Positions 1 through 8,386 of a stretch of DNA of 64,000 nucleotides are shown in pieces (the stretch's first letter is position 1; the number at the start of each line of letters is the position of its first letter). This DNA is from GCA-2688775 sp035288865 (GTDB lineage Archaea; Nanobdellota; Nanobdellia; Woesearchaeales; GW2011-AR4). The DNA lies in contig DATDZA010000016.1 in NCBI GenBank assembly GCA_035288865.1, positions 1-64,000 on the forward strand. Direction: 5' to 3'. Made by a program: the position numbers and the translations under genes. Under the pieces are notes generated by a model. The model saw nothing but the letters and a program-made list of their open reading frames with translations. It had not been told where the DNA came from and made no database searches.

Positions 1-10
1 TGAAAAATTT

Positions 11-45
11 TTGAGTGCGCGCGCCAAATTTCGTTGCGCACTCAA
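11..45. repeat. Inverted repeat upstream of the aromatic operon
   Basis: A perfect 10-bp inverted repeat (ttgagtgcgc at 11-20, gcgcactcaa at 36-45) with a 15-nt loop. It lies 90 nt before the first aromatic gene. It could be the terminator of a gene outside the window or part of the 5' leader of the operon; no long T-run follows, so the role is open. Confidence 0.6.
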
Positions 46-75
46 TTTAAAATCAAAATGTTAGAAAAACTTTAT

Positions 76-126
76 GGAGGACGGCAAGGCAATTCCTCTA
101 CACGCAAAGCGTGTAGTATCCTTGCC
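76..126 (+). promoter_or_regulatory. Shine-Dalgarno site followed by a loop-out hairpin
   Basis: A strong Shine-Dalgarno ggagg (76-80) lies 54 nt from the ATG at 135, too far for normal initiation. Almost all of the intervening RNA can fold away: ggcaagg (83-89) pairs with ccttgcc (120-126), and ctacacgc (98-105) pairs with gcgtgtag (109-116) around an aaa loop. Folding leaves about 10 nt between Shine-Dalgarno and ATG. The pairing is read directly; the effect on initiation is inference. Confidence 0.55.
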
Positions 127-134
127 TAGAAACA

Positions 135-1151
135 ATGATAATCGTACTAAAACCAAATGTTTCAAAGGAAGAAATAAGTGATTTATCAAATAAGATAAAA
201 GAACGGAATTTAAAGCCGGTTGAGTTCGATGGAATAGAAAGAACGGTGATTCACGTATTAGGAAACGTCACTGATGAGATTGCAAATCATTTCAGTTCAT
301 TTAGCCAAGTAGAAAGCGTAGTCAGAATTCTAAAGCCATTCAAATTAGCCAGCAAAGAGCATAAAGCCCAAAAGACTGTAGTTAAAGTAGGAAACGTCTC
401 GATAGGAAATGGAGACGTGGTAATGATTGCAGGGCCATGCTCTATTGAATCAGAAGAGCAGATAATGGAATCTGCAGAGATGCTAAAGAAATTAAATATA
501 AAGATAATGAGGGCTTCGGCTTTCAAGCCAAGAACTTCGCCGTATGATTTTCAGGGCTTAGGTATAAAAGGATTAAAGCTATTAAAAAAAGTTAAGGAAA
601 AGACAGGAATATTAACAGAAACGGAAGTTATGGATGTTCGAGATGTTGCTATTGCAGCAGAGTATGTTGATGTCTTAAGGGTTGGAGCAAGAAATATGCA
701 GAACTATGATTTGTTAAAAGAATTAGGAAAGATAAACAAGCCAGTTATATTAAAAAGAGGAATGGCAGCGACAATTAATGAATTTATAATGGCAGCTGAA
801 TATATATTATACCACGGAAATACTGATGTAATATTATGCGAAAGGGGCATAAGAACATTCGAGACAGCTTACAGGAACACTTTAGATGTTGGGGCAATTG
901 CAATCCTAAAAAACCTAACACACTTGCCAGTTATAGCTGACCCCAGCCATGCTGCCGGCAATAGGGATTTAGTTCCACCATTGAGCAAGGCAGCAGTTGC
1001 AGCAGGGGCAGATGGGCTGTTAATTGAAGCGCATCCAAACCCCCAGAAAGCATTAAGTGATGCTGCGCAATCATTGTATCCTGAGCAATTAGCAAAACTA
1101 ATGGAAGAGTTAAGGCCGATATGTGAAGCCGTAGGAAGGAAATTAAACTAA
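135..1151 (+). CDS. aroF: 3-deoxy-7-phosphoheptulonate (DAHP) synthase
   Basis: This is the first enzyme of the shikimate pathway, condensing phosphoenolpyruvate and erythrose 4-phosphate. The 338 residues have an N-terminal ferredoxin-like regulatory domain (about 1-70) and a TIM barrel of the KDO8P-synthase-like class. GPCSIES is at 100-106 and KPRTSPYDFQG at 131-141, both phosphate/PEP-binding signatures of this class. The length is normal for the N-terminally extended type. It heads the operon and is the likely feedback-controlled step. The start matches the family N-terminus (MIIVLKP). Confidence 0.95.
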   Translation: MIIVLKPNVSKEEISDLSNKIKERNLKPVEFDGIERTVIHVLGNVTDEIANHFSSFSQVESVVRILKPFKLASKEHKAQKTVVKVGNVSIGNGDVVMIAGPCSIESEEQIMESAEMLKKLNIKIMRASAFKPRTSPYDFQGLGIKGLKLLKKVKEKTGILTETEVMDVRDVAIAAEYVDVLRVGARNMQNYDLLKELGKINKPVILKRGMAATINEFIMAAEYILYHGNTDVILCERGIRTFETAYRNTLDVGAIAILKNLTHLPVIADPSHAAGNRDLVPPLSKAAVAAGADGLLIEAHPNPQKALSDAAQSLYPEQLAKLMEELRPICEAVGRKLN

Positions 1152-1231
1152 TTCAACACGGATGAATATATTAAAGAAAAAATTCAATTAAAAAATAAAT
1201 AAAAATAGATAAAAAATAAAACAAGAAAAAT

Positions 1232-1330
1232 AAGGGCTTTATGCCCTTCCAAGCTTGACGAGTTCATATTGGTCAAGCTTTTACTTGAAAATCAAAGATT
1301 TTCAAGTTCCCAAAAATCCAAGGGATTTTT
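1232..1330 (+). repeat. Four tandem perfect hairpins before aroB
   Basis: Four inverted repeats follow one another: aagggc/gccctt (1232-1248), aagcttgac/gtcaagctt (1251-1280), acttgaaaatc/gattttcaagt (1283-1307, loop aaa) and aaaaatcc/ggattttt (1312-1330, loop aag). All stems are perfect, 6 to 11 bp. They fill the gap between aroF and the ATG of aroB at 1357. An open frame runs through them from a TTG at 1255 but is better read as untranslated. The function is unknown; mRNA processing or differential expression within the operon are candidates. Confidence 0.7.
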
Positions 1331-1356
1331 TAGGATATTGTAAAGAAAAAGGTTGT

Positions 1357-2457
1357 ATGGAAACAATAAACGCGAAAATAAAATCAAAGGAATATAATTA
1401 CCAGATTTTTGTAGGAAGCTCTATCTTAAATGAGTTGGCCGAATTTATCAAAAAATATCACGCAGGAAAAAAAATTGCAGTTATAATGGGCGAGAACACA
1501 GGCAAGCTGCACAAGCCAAAGATTAGCAAAGTTCTAAGCAATCTAAACCCGCTTTTTATAACCGTTCCTTCAGGAGAACCAAGCAAATCAAGAGAGATGA
1601 AAGAAGAAATAGAGGACAATCTGCTGGACAATAAATTTGGAAGAGACAGTTTAATTGTAGCAGTCGGCGGCGGAGTAATCGGAGATTTGTCAGGATTTGT
1701 TGCTTCAACTTTTAACAGGGGAGTTCCAATAATTCATGTTCCCACAACTTTATTGGCGATGGCCGACTCATCCATCGGCGGGAAAACCGGCATAAATACA
1801 AAACATGGAAAAAATTTGATTGGAACAGTTTACCAGCCCGATGCGGTATTCTCTGATATGAATTTTTTGGAAACATTATCAGATGACGAGTTCAAAAGCG
1901 GCTTAGCGGAAATTATAAAGCAAGGAATTATACAAGATAAGAATCTATTTGATTTCATGGAAAAACACAGCAAAGATATTCTGGAAAGAAAAAAGGATAT
2001 TTTACAGCATATAATCAAGCGCTCAATCGAATTAAAAAAGCAGGTTTTCGAGCTTGATTCGCATGAGCTGGGCCTTCGGCAAATACTTAATTTTGGGCAC
2101 ACGTACGGCCATGCGCTTGAATCTTACAATAACTACAGGATGAAGCACGGTTTTGCAGTAGCTCATGGGATGCTTGTTGAAGCTAAAATTTCCGTTATGA
2201 TAAATAGTCTGAAGAAAGATGAAGAGGAAAGAATAAAAAAAATGATTGCAACATTTGGATTTCCCGCAATTGATTCAAGTTTAAGTACTTCAAAGATTAT
2301 GGAACTTATGAAATCAGATAAAAAATCAAAAGGCAACAAGCCAAGGTTCGTAATGATTGATAAAATCGGAAAAGCAAAATCAAAAGATAATAATTTCTCG
2401 TTTGAAGTTGAAGCAAGCATTGTGGAAAAAGCAATTCAAGAATGCAAAAATGATTGA
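1357..2457 (+). CDS. aroB: 3-dehydroquinate synthase
   Basis: AroB converts DAHP to 3-dehydroquinate using NAD and a divalent metal. The 366 residues show the family's nucleotide and metal motifs: the GGGVIGDLSGF glycine-rich segment, PTTLLAMADSSIGGKTGIN, a conserved KHGF segment and the metal-ligand histidine in NFGHTYGHA. I start it at the ATG at 1357 because the upstream frame (from TTG 1255) only translates tandem hairpins and has no family similarity. It overlaps the following fusion gene by 8 nt (ATGATTGA), so translation is probably coupled. Bacterial-type AroB is uncommon in archaea, many of which make dehydroquinate by another route. Confidence 0.94.
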   Translation: METINAKIKSKEYNYQIFVGSSILNELAEFIKKYHAGKKIAVIMGENTGKLHKPKISKVLSNLNPLFITVPSGEPSKSREMKEEIEDNLLDNKFGRDSLIVAVGGGVIGDLSGFVASTFNRGVPIIHVPTTLLAMADSSIGGKTGINTKHGKNLIGTVYQPDAVFSDMNFLETLSDDEFKSGLAEIIKQGIIQDKNLFDFMEKHSKDILERKKDILQHIIKRSIELKKQVFELDSHELGLRQILNFGHTYGHALESYNNYRMKHGFAVAHGMLVEAKISVMINSLKKDEEERIKKMIATFGFPAIDSSLSTSKIMELMKSDKKSKGNKPRFVMIDKIGKAKSKDNNFSFEVEASIVEKAIQECKND

Positions 2458-5400
2458 GATAATTCCTGTTTCAAAGCTTGATGCAGATATTTTCATTCCC
2501 GGCAGCAAATACATAGCAAACAGGCTTTTGATAATCTGCGCTTTGGCAAATGGGACTTCTGTTCTGAGAAATGTTCCTGATAATGAGGATATTAACAATT
2601 CAATAGAAGCACTTCAACAATTTGGAATTAAAATAAAAAAAAATGGGGATGAAATAACCGTTCAAGGCACAAATGGAAAATTAAATTCAGCAAAAAATGA
2701 AATTAATGTCGGCGATTCTGGAACACTTCTTAGATTTATAACTGCTTTTTCTGCAATCGCAAAAGGAAATACGAAGATTACCGGAAGCAAACGAATACAG
2801 GAAAGGCCCATCTCAGAATTACTGCAGAGCTTAGATGATTTGGGAATAAAATCCAGCTCAAAAAATGGAAATGCCCCGTTAACAATTAACGGCAGCAATT
2901 TAGATGGCGGGAAAACAAAAATCAAAGGAAACATAAGCAGCCAATATATCAGCGCTTTGCTTCTAATCTCGCCTTTTGCAAAGAAAGGTGTTGAAATAAA
3001 TATAGAAAGCAAGATTGTCTCTTCAGAATATATTGATTTAACTGTTAATCTAATGAATGATTTTGGAGTTAAGGTCGAAAGAAAAAATAATTCGTTCAAA
3101 ATCAAATCTGGGCAAAAATACAATCCACGAGAATATCCAATACCTACAGACTGGGCTTCAGCAAATTATTTTTTAGCGGCAGCTGCAATAGTTCCAGGTA
3201 CTGTTAAAATAAATAATTTAGATTTCAAATCAAAGCAGCCTGAATCTGGATTTTTTAGGGTATTGGAGAAAATGGGCTGTAAAGTTGTAATTAATAATAA
3301 TTCAATTAAAATAACTGGACCGACTAAAATTAAATCAATTGATGTAGATATGAGTTCAATGCCGGATTCTGTCCAAACATTAGCTGCAGTTTCATTATTT
3401 GCAGACGGTAAAACAAGAATAAGAAATATCGGAAATCTTAAATTCAAAGAATCTGACAGGATTAATGATACTGCAAATGAATTAAGAAAATTAGGGGCGG
3501 ATATAGAAACAAAAAATGATGGATTAATAATTAAAAATTCAAAAAGTAATTCAAAATTCAAATCGGCAATCATAGATTCCCACAATGACCATAGGATGGC
3601 AATGAGCTTTGCAATTGCGGGCTTAAGAATTCCAGGAATTAAAATAAAAAATCCAAATTCAGTCAAAAAATCGTTTCCCAAATTTTTTGACAAGATAAAT
3701 GATATTGGAATCCAAACAAAAGAATCAAAAAATATTGTTTTGATTGGATACAGGGGGGCTGGAAAGACTTCAACAGCAAAAGAATTATCTGAACTAACAG
3801 GAATGAATGTAATCAGTACAGACGAGGAAATTTCAAAGAAGGTTGGAATGCCAATAGGAAATTTTATAGATAAATATGGATGGAGTGAATTCAGGAAAGC
3901 TGAAAATGAAATAATTGAAAATCTTAAAGATGTAGATGGAGTAATAATAGATTGCGGCGGAGGAATAGTTGAAAATCCAGATAATGTTGAATTATTAAGA
4001 AAAAACGGAACTGTATTCTGGCTTAGGGCTCACGTAAGCGTGCTTTCCAACAGGATAAAAGGAGCTAAGCAAAGGCCTTCGTTAACCGGAAAAAAATCAT
4101 TTATTGACGAAATTGATGAAGTCTTGGCAAAAAGAATTCCACTATACCATAAAGCTTCTGATTTTGCAGTTGAGACAAGCAATGAAACGCCGTTGCAGGC
4201 AGCCGAGATGATAATAAAATTAATCCAGAAGCGGCCGATAAAAACAAAAATATGCGCTGTGATAGCGGCAGATAATGTCCAAGACTCAATTGATGATATT
4301 AAGAAAGCAGAATCTGTAGATTTAACAGAGTTAAGGCTGGATTTTATTAAGAATATTGATGAAAATAAAATTAGTGTATTAATGAGAGATAAAAAACAAA
4401 AAATGATTGTTACTTGCAGGCCAGTTGCGTTTGGAGGCTTATTCAAAGGAAAAGAGAAAAAAAGATTTGCATTGCTAAGCAAAGCAATCGGCCTTGAAGC
4501 AGATTTTATTGATGTTGAATTTGGATCGGAAATTGTTACCAGCATTATTAAAAATAAAAAATCGTCAAAAATAATAATTTCGCATCATGATTTTAAAGGA
4601 ACTCCGTCGCTGGAAAAGCTGGAATCAATCTGCAGTCAAATCAACAAGTTAAATCCTGATTTGATAAAGATTGTAACAACTGCAAATTCTATCAATGATA
4701 ATTTTGTAATATTTGACTTACTAAAAAATAAAAATAATTTAATTGCATTTTGCATGGGGCAAAAAGGGGAGATTTCAAGGATATTGGCTCCAAAGTTTGG
4801 CTCGGTTATTACCTATTGCAGTATAGGAAAAAATAAAGAATCTGCCGAAGGGCAAATTACTTTAGAAGAAATGAAAAATCTTTATCATTTTGATTCAATC
4901 AATCCGCAAACTGATGTAATTGGAATAATAGGGGAATTTGCCGAGAATTCAATGTCAAAGTACATGCATAATCCTAACTTCGAAAGAAACAATCTGAATT
5001 TTGTATATGTTCCATTAAAGGTGACCTCAAATGAATTAAAAGGCTTCATGGAAAATTTCAAAAGCTTCAATTTCAAAGGCGCTGCGGTTACAATTCCGCA
5101 CAAAGAAAGCATAATCAGCCTAATATATAATGTAGATGAAACTGCAGATGAGATTGGAGCTGTAAACACTTTGGTTAATGATAACGGGAAAATCATAGGC
5201 TACAATACTGATTATTATGGTGCTGTTGAATCACTAAAAGAAAAATTAAATCCAAACAATAAAAAAGTCTTGGTTATCGGAGCAGGCGGAGCTGCAAGGG
5301 CTGTTGTTTATGGATTAAAAAAAGAAGGAGCTGATATTACAATTGTTAACAGGACAGAGGACAAGGCCAAAGAGATTGCGGATGAATTTAATGTTGATTT

Positions 5401-5719
5401 CGACAAAATGGAAAATATAAAATCATTAACAAGGCAAAATGAGATAATAGTTAATACAACCAGCTTGGGAATGAGCCCATTTGAAGATGGATGCGCATTA
5501 AAAGAAGATGAATTGCCGGAAGGAAAAATGGTCATGGATGTTGTCTACAAGCCGGTTATTACAAAACTTATTAAGCTTGCACAAAAAAAGAGATGCAGGA
5601 CAATTACCGGGGACAGGATGCTTATCTATCAAGCAGTAAGGCAGTTTGAATTATGGACTGGAATTAATCCAGGATTTAAGGAAATGGAAAAAGAATTAAG
5701 TAAAAAAATGGATAAATAA
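2450..5719 (+). CDS. aroAKDE: Tetrafunctional AroA-AroK-AroD-AroE shikimate fusion
   Basis: One 1089-residue polypeptide carries four successive enzymes. Residues 1 to about 420 are EPSP synthase (GSKYIANR at 18-25 with the PEP lysine K20, GDSGT, SSQY, KESDR, DHR). About 428-590 is a P-loop shikimate kinase (Walker A GYRGAGKT at 433-440). About 600-815 is type I dehydroquinase (E627, H713, and Schiff-base lysine K740). About 822-1089 is shikimate dehydrogenase (NSMSKYMHN substrate site; GAGGA at 944-948 binds NADP). All expected catalytic residues are visible. With aroB directly upstream, the order equals that of fungal AROM. The kinase is of bacterial type, unlike the GHMP kinase usual in archaea. 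The start is the ATG at 2450; the frame extends upstream within aroB without similarity. Confidence 0.95.
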   Translation: MIEIIPVSKLDADIFIPGSKYIANRLLIICALANGTSVLRNVPDNEDINNSIEALQQFGIKIKKNGDEITVQGTNGKLNSAKNEINVGDSGTLLRFITAFSAIAKGNTKITGSKRIQERPISELLQSLDDLGIKSSSKNGNAPLTINGSNLDGGKTKIKGNISSQYISALLLISPFAKKGVEINIESKIVSSEYIDLTVNLMNDFGVKVERKNNSFKIKSGQKYNPREYPIPTDWASANYFLAAAAIVPGTVKINNLDFKSKQPESGFFRVLEKMGCKVVINNNSIKITGPTKIKSIDVDMSSMPDSVQTLAAVSLFADGKTRIRNIGNLKFKESDRINDTANELRKLGADIETKNDGLIIKNSKSNSKFKSAIIDSHNDHRMAMSFAIAGLRIPGIKIKNPNSVKKSFPKFFDKINDIGIQTKESKNIVLIGYRGAGKTSTAKELSELTGMNVISTDEEISKKVGMPIGNFIDKYGWSEFRKAENEIIENLKDVDGVIIDCGGGIVENPDNVELLRKNGTVFWLRAHVSVLSNRIKGAKQRPSLTGKKSFIDEIDEVLAKRIPLYHKASDFAVETSNETPLQAAEMIIKLIQKRPIKTKICAVIAADNVQDSIDDIKKAESVDLTELRLDFIKNIDENKISVLMRDKKQKMIVTCRPVAFGGLFKGKEKKRFALLSKAIGLEADFIDVEFGSEIVTSIIKNKKSSKIIISHHDFKGTPSLEKLESICSQINKLNPDLIKIVTTANSINDNFVIFDLLKNKNNLIAFCMGQKGEISRILAPKFGSVITYCSIGKNKESAEGQITLEEMKNLYHFDSINPQTDVIGIIGEFAENSMSKYMHNPNFERNNLNFVYVPLKVTSNELKGFMENFKSFNFKGAAVTIPHKESIISLIYNVDETADEIGAVNTLVNDNGKIIGYNTDYYGAVESLKEKLNPNNKKVLVIGAGGAARAVVYGLKKEGADITIVNRTEDKAKEIADEFNVDFDKMENIKSLTRQNEIIVNTTSLGMSPFEDGCALKEDELPEGKMVMDVVYKPVITKLIKLAQKKRCRTITGDRMLIYQAVRQFELWTGINPGFKEMEKELSKKMDK

Positions 5720-5722
5720 CCA

Positions 5723-6259
5723 ATGGATAAAACAAAATATATTATTTGGCTAACTGGAGCTTCCGGGGTTGGTAAAACCACTTTGCTTTCTGATTTAAAG
5801 GAAAAACATTCCAATAAAAGCAATTGGGAATTTGTAAAGTTCGACTCAATTGGTGTTCCATCAACTGAAGATATGATTAAAAAATATGGCTCCGGAGAAA
5901 ACTGGCAACGGTCTAAGACTTATGAATGGATAGGTAAAATGGTTAACGGCTATCCCGGAAAAGAAGTCATAATTATGGATGGCCAGGCGAATTTAAAATT
6001 CATAAAAAAAGGATTTAAAAAACAAAACTTTAAAAATTATCAGATTGTACTTATCGACTGCGAGCAGGACATAATGATAAAAAGGCTCATCGATGAACGA
6101 CAACAAGCAGGGCTTGCCAGCGAAGAAATGAAAAATTGGTTAAAATTGTTACGGCACCAAGCCCAAAATTTTAGCGCACCAATTATTGAAACCTCGCATA
6201 TTAGCCCAAGCCAAGTTGTGGAAAAATTTGAAAATATATTAAAAAATAATCAAGTCTAA
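5723..6259 (+). CDS. Small P-loop NTPase, kinase-like
   Basis: This 178-residue protein begins 4 nt after the aromatic fusion gene. It has a Walker A motif GASGVGKTT near the N-terminus, a probable Walker B stretch (VIIMDGQ), and an arginine-rich lid-like segment (RLIDERQQAG), the pattern of nucleotide or small-molecule kinases. I cannot name a substrate. Its place between the fusion and aroC suggests a role in the pathway or cofactor supply, but it could be an unrelated passenger. The operon already encodes a shikimate kinase domain, so a second one would be redundant. Confidence 0.8.
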   Translation: MDKTKYIIWLTGASGVGKTTLLSDLKEKHSNKSNWEFVKFDSIGVPSTEDMIKKYGSGENWQRSKTYEWIGKMVNGYPGKEVIIMDGQANLKFIKKGFKKQNFKNYQIVLIDCEQDIMIKRLIDERQQAGLASEEMKNWLKLLRHQAQNFSAPIIETSHISPSQVVEKFENILKNNQV

Positions 6260-6288
6260 AATAAAAATCAAATCAAAAAGGTGGAATC

Positions 6289-7383
6289 ATGCCAGGAAAT
6301 TCATTTGGAAAACTATTCAAGATAACGAATTGGGGAGAGAGTCATGGAAAGGCAATTGGAGTCGTAGTAGATGGCTGTCCTCCGATGCTAGGATTAAATG
6401 AAGATTACATCCAAAAATCATTAAACAGGCGCGCTCCAGGACAAAGTGAAGTCACAACACAACGGCAAGAGCCTGATAAAGTTGAAATTTTATCCGGAGT
6501 CTTCAATGGAAAGACAACCGGAACTCCAATCAGCATGATAATTTTCAACAAGGATTTTAGAAAAGAGGACTACAAGGATATTGCTGCAGCTTTTCGGCCA
6601 AGCCATTCTGATTTTACAATGCAAAAAAAGTTTGGGATAAGGGATCCTTTAGGAGGGGGAAGAAGTTCGGCCAGATTGACTGCAGGAAATGTTGCAGCGG
6701 GCGCGATTGCATACAAAATTCTTAATGAAAGATTTGGAATAGAAATCATTGCTTATGTAGTGCAAATTAAAGACATCAGAGCTGAAATTGACTCTGAAAA
6801 AGTTTCAAAGAAAGATGTGGATTCAAATATAGTCAGATGCCCAGATAAAAATGCAGCAAAACAAATGATTAATCTTGTTGAAGATGCAAAAAATAGCGGC
6901 GATTCTGTAGGGGGAATCATTGAATGCATTGTCAGAAATGTTCCGATTGGGCTGGGCGAGCCAATTTTTGATAAGCTGGAAGCTGATTTGGCAAAGGCAA
7001 TGCTTTGTATTAATGCAACAAAAGGATTTGAAATCGGTTCCGGGTTTGAAGGAATTAAAATGTTTGGAAGCCAGCACAATGATGCTTTTGTTATGAAAAA
7101 CGGAAAAGTTGCAACAAAAACAAACAATTCAGGCGGAGTCCAGGGTGGAATTTCAAACGGAATGCCAATAATTTTTAGGGTTGCTTTCAAGCCTACCTCA
7201 ACAATACAAAAAGAGCAGGACACTGTCGATATTAAAGGAAAGTCTGTAAAACTGGCAGCAAAAGGTCGCCACGATCCGTGCGTTTTGCCGAGGGCCGTCC
7301 CAATTGTCGAGGCAATGGCTGCATTGGTTTTGTGCGACCATTACCTTGGGCAAAGAGCGCAAAATGGTGATAAGTTTGATTGA
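6289..7383 (+). CDS. aroC: Chorismate synthase
   Basis: AroC removes phosphate from EPSP to make chorismate, using reduced FMN. The 364-residue protein has the three family signatures: GESHGKAIGVVVDGCPP near the N-terminus, the central RSSAR/AAGAIA region, and GRHDPCVLPRAVPIVEAM near the C-terminus. The length is normal. An aaggtgg Shine-Dalgarno precedes the ATG. The 3' end overlaps tyrA by 20 nt. It completes the route from DAHP to chorismate within the operon. Confidence 0.96.
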   Translation: MPGNSFGKLFKITNWGESHGKAIGVVVDGCPPMLGLNEDYIQKSLNRRAPGQSEVTTQRQEPDKVEILSGVFNGKTTGTPISMIIFNKDFRKEDYKDIAAAFRPSHSDFTMQKKFGIRDPLGGGRSSARLTAGNVAAGAIAYKILNERFGIEIIAYVVQIKDIRAEIDSEKVSKKDVDSNIVRCPDKNAAKQMINLVEDAKNSGDSVGGIIECIVRNVPIGLGEPIFDKLEADLAKAMLCINATKGFEIGSGFEGIKMFGSQHNDAFVMKNGKVATKTNNSGGVQGGISNGMPIIFRVAFKPTSTIQKEQDTVDIKGKSVKLAAKGRHDPCVLPRAVPIVEAMAALVLCDHYLGQRAQNGDKFD

Positions 7384-8386
7384 TGAATTTCGAAAAGATA
7401 TTGATAGATTAGATGAAGAAATACTTAAACTACTTTCCAGAAGAAAAGAATTGGTAAAAAATATTGCAAAATTTAAGGAAAAGCTGGATTTACCTATATT
7501 TAATAAAAAAAGGGAGGAAGAAATACTAAAAATAATATCTGGAAAAGCAAAAGAATTAGGGCTTGATATAAATTCTGTTTCAAATGTTTTTAACTCAATC
7601 TTTCAAAGCTCAAGAATCGAGCAGCAAAAGCAGATGATTAAAGTTGAATGTGGCGTTAAAAAAATCGGATTGATAGGATTTGGAAGATTCGGAAAACTAA
7701 TTGCAAATCATCTTTCGGATGATTTTGAGTTTTATGTTTACAACAAATCAGACAAGAGCAAAGAAATCAGGCAAAATAATGCAACTCAATCATCCTTAAG
7801 GGAGGCTTGCCAGAAGGATATTGTAATATTATCAACGCCTATTTCAGAAATGGAAACTACATTAAAAGCTATAAAGAATTTAATAAAAAAAAACTCCATT
7901 GTTGTTGACGTATGCTCCGTAAAGGAATATCCTGTTAAATTAATGAAAAATATTCTTCCAAAAAATATACAGATTTTGGCAACACACCCCATGTTTGGGC
8001 CTGATACAGCCTCTGATTCGCTGGAAGGAAGAAAAATAGTATTGTGCAGGGTAAGAATAAAAGATGAAGCATATTCTCAGATTAAGAGATTTCTGGAAAG
8101 CAAGTTATTGAATGTAATAGAAACATCTCCTCAAAAGCATGATGAGGAAATTGCAAAATCTCTGGTCTTAACACATTTTATCGGAAGGGCATTGATTGAC
8201 ATGAAAGCATCTGCTCTGGAAATTGATACAAGGGGCTATCGGGATTTAATTAGAATTTTAGACACCGTGAAGAATGATACCTGGCAATTATTCGAGGATA
8301 TGAATAAATTCAACAAATATTCAAAAAACATAAAGAAAAAATTTGTCCGGTCACTAACTAATGTAGATAATAGGCTGAAACAATGA
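7364..8386 (+). CDS. tyrA: Chorismate mutase-prephenate dehydrogenase fusion
   Basis: The 340 residues combine an AroQ chorismate mutase (about 1-90) and an NAD-dependent prephenate dehydrogenase (about 98-340), giving 4-hydroxyphenylpyruvate for tyrosine. Mutase residues R10, R27, K38 and E51 line up with the E. coli active site (R11, R28, K39, E52); the position equivalent to D48 is asparagine (N47). The dehydrogenase has GFGRFG at 105-110 and the catalytic histidine in THPMFGPDT. I start at the ATG at 7364 inside the end of aroC; the frame is open further upstream but without similarity. It ends in an ATGA overlap with pheA. It is the only chorismate mutase seen here, so it probably also feeds PheA. 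Confidence 0.93.
   Translation: MVISLIDEFRKDIDRLDEEILKLLSRRKELVKNIAKFKEKLDLPIFNKKREEEILKIISGKAKELGLDINSVSNVFNSIFQSSRIEQQKQMIKVECGVKKIGLIGFGRFGKLIANHLSDDFEFYVYNKSDKSKEIRQNNATQSSLREACQKDIVILSTPISEMETTLKAIKNLIKKNSIVVDVCSVKEYPVKLMKNILPKNIQILATHPMFGPDTASDSLEGRKIVLCRVRIKDEAYSQIKRFLESKLLNVIETSPQKHDEEIAKSLVLTHFIGRALIDMKASALEIDTRGYRDLIRILDTVKNDTWQLFEDMNKFNKYSKNIKKKFVRSLTNVDNRLKQ

Noticed and set aside
106..117. A 12-mer (aaagcgtgtagt) shared with 18915-18926
   Set aside because: It is too short and the flanks differ; in the first place it is part of a hairpin, in the second it is not. Probably chance.
58..181. Short leader ORFs before DAHP synthase (ATG at 58 and at 74) as an aromatic attenuator peptide
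   Set aside because: Neither is enriched in Phe, Tyr or Trp codons, unlike the clear leucine enrichment before leuA. The hairpin is the stronger signal.
1255..1356. N-terminal extension of AroB from a TTG
   Set aside because: It translates the tandem hairpins, and the family N-terminus begins at the ATG at 1357.
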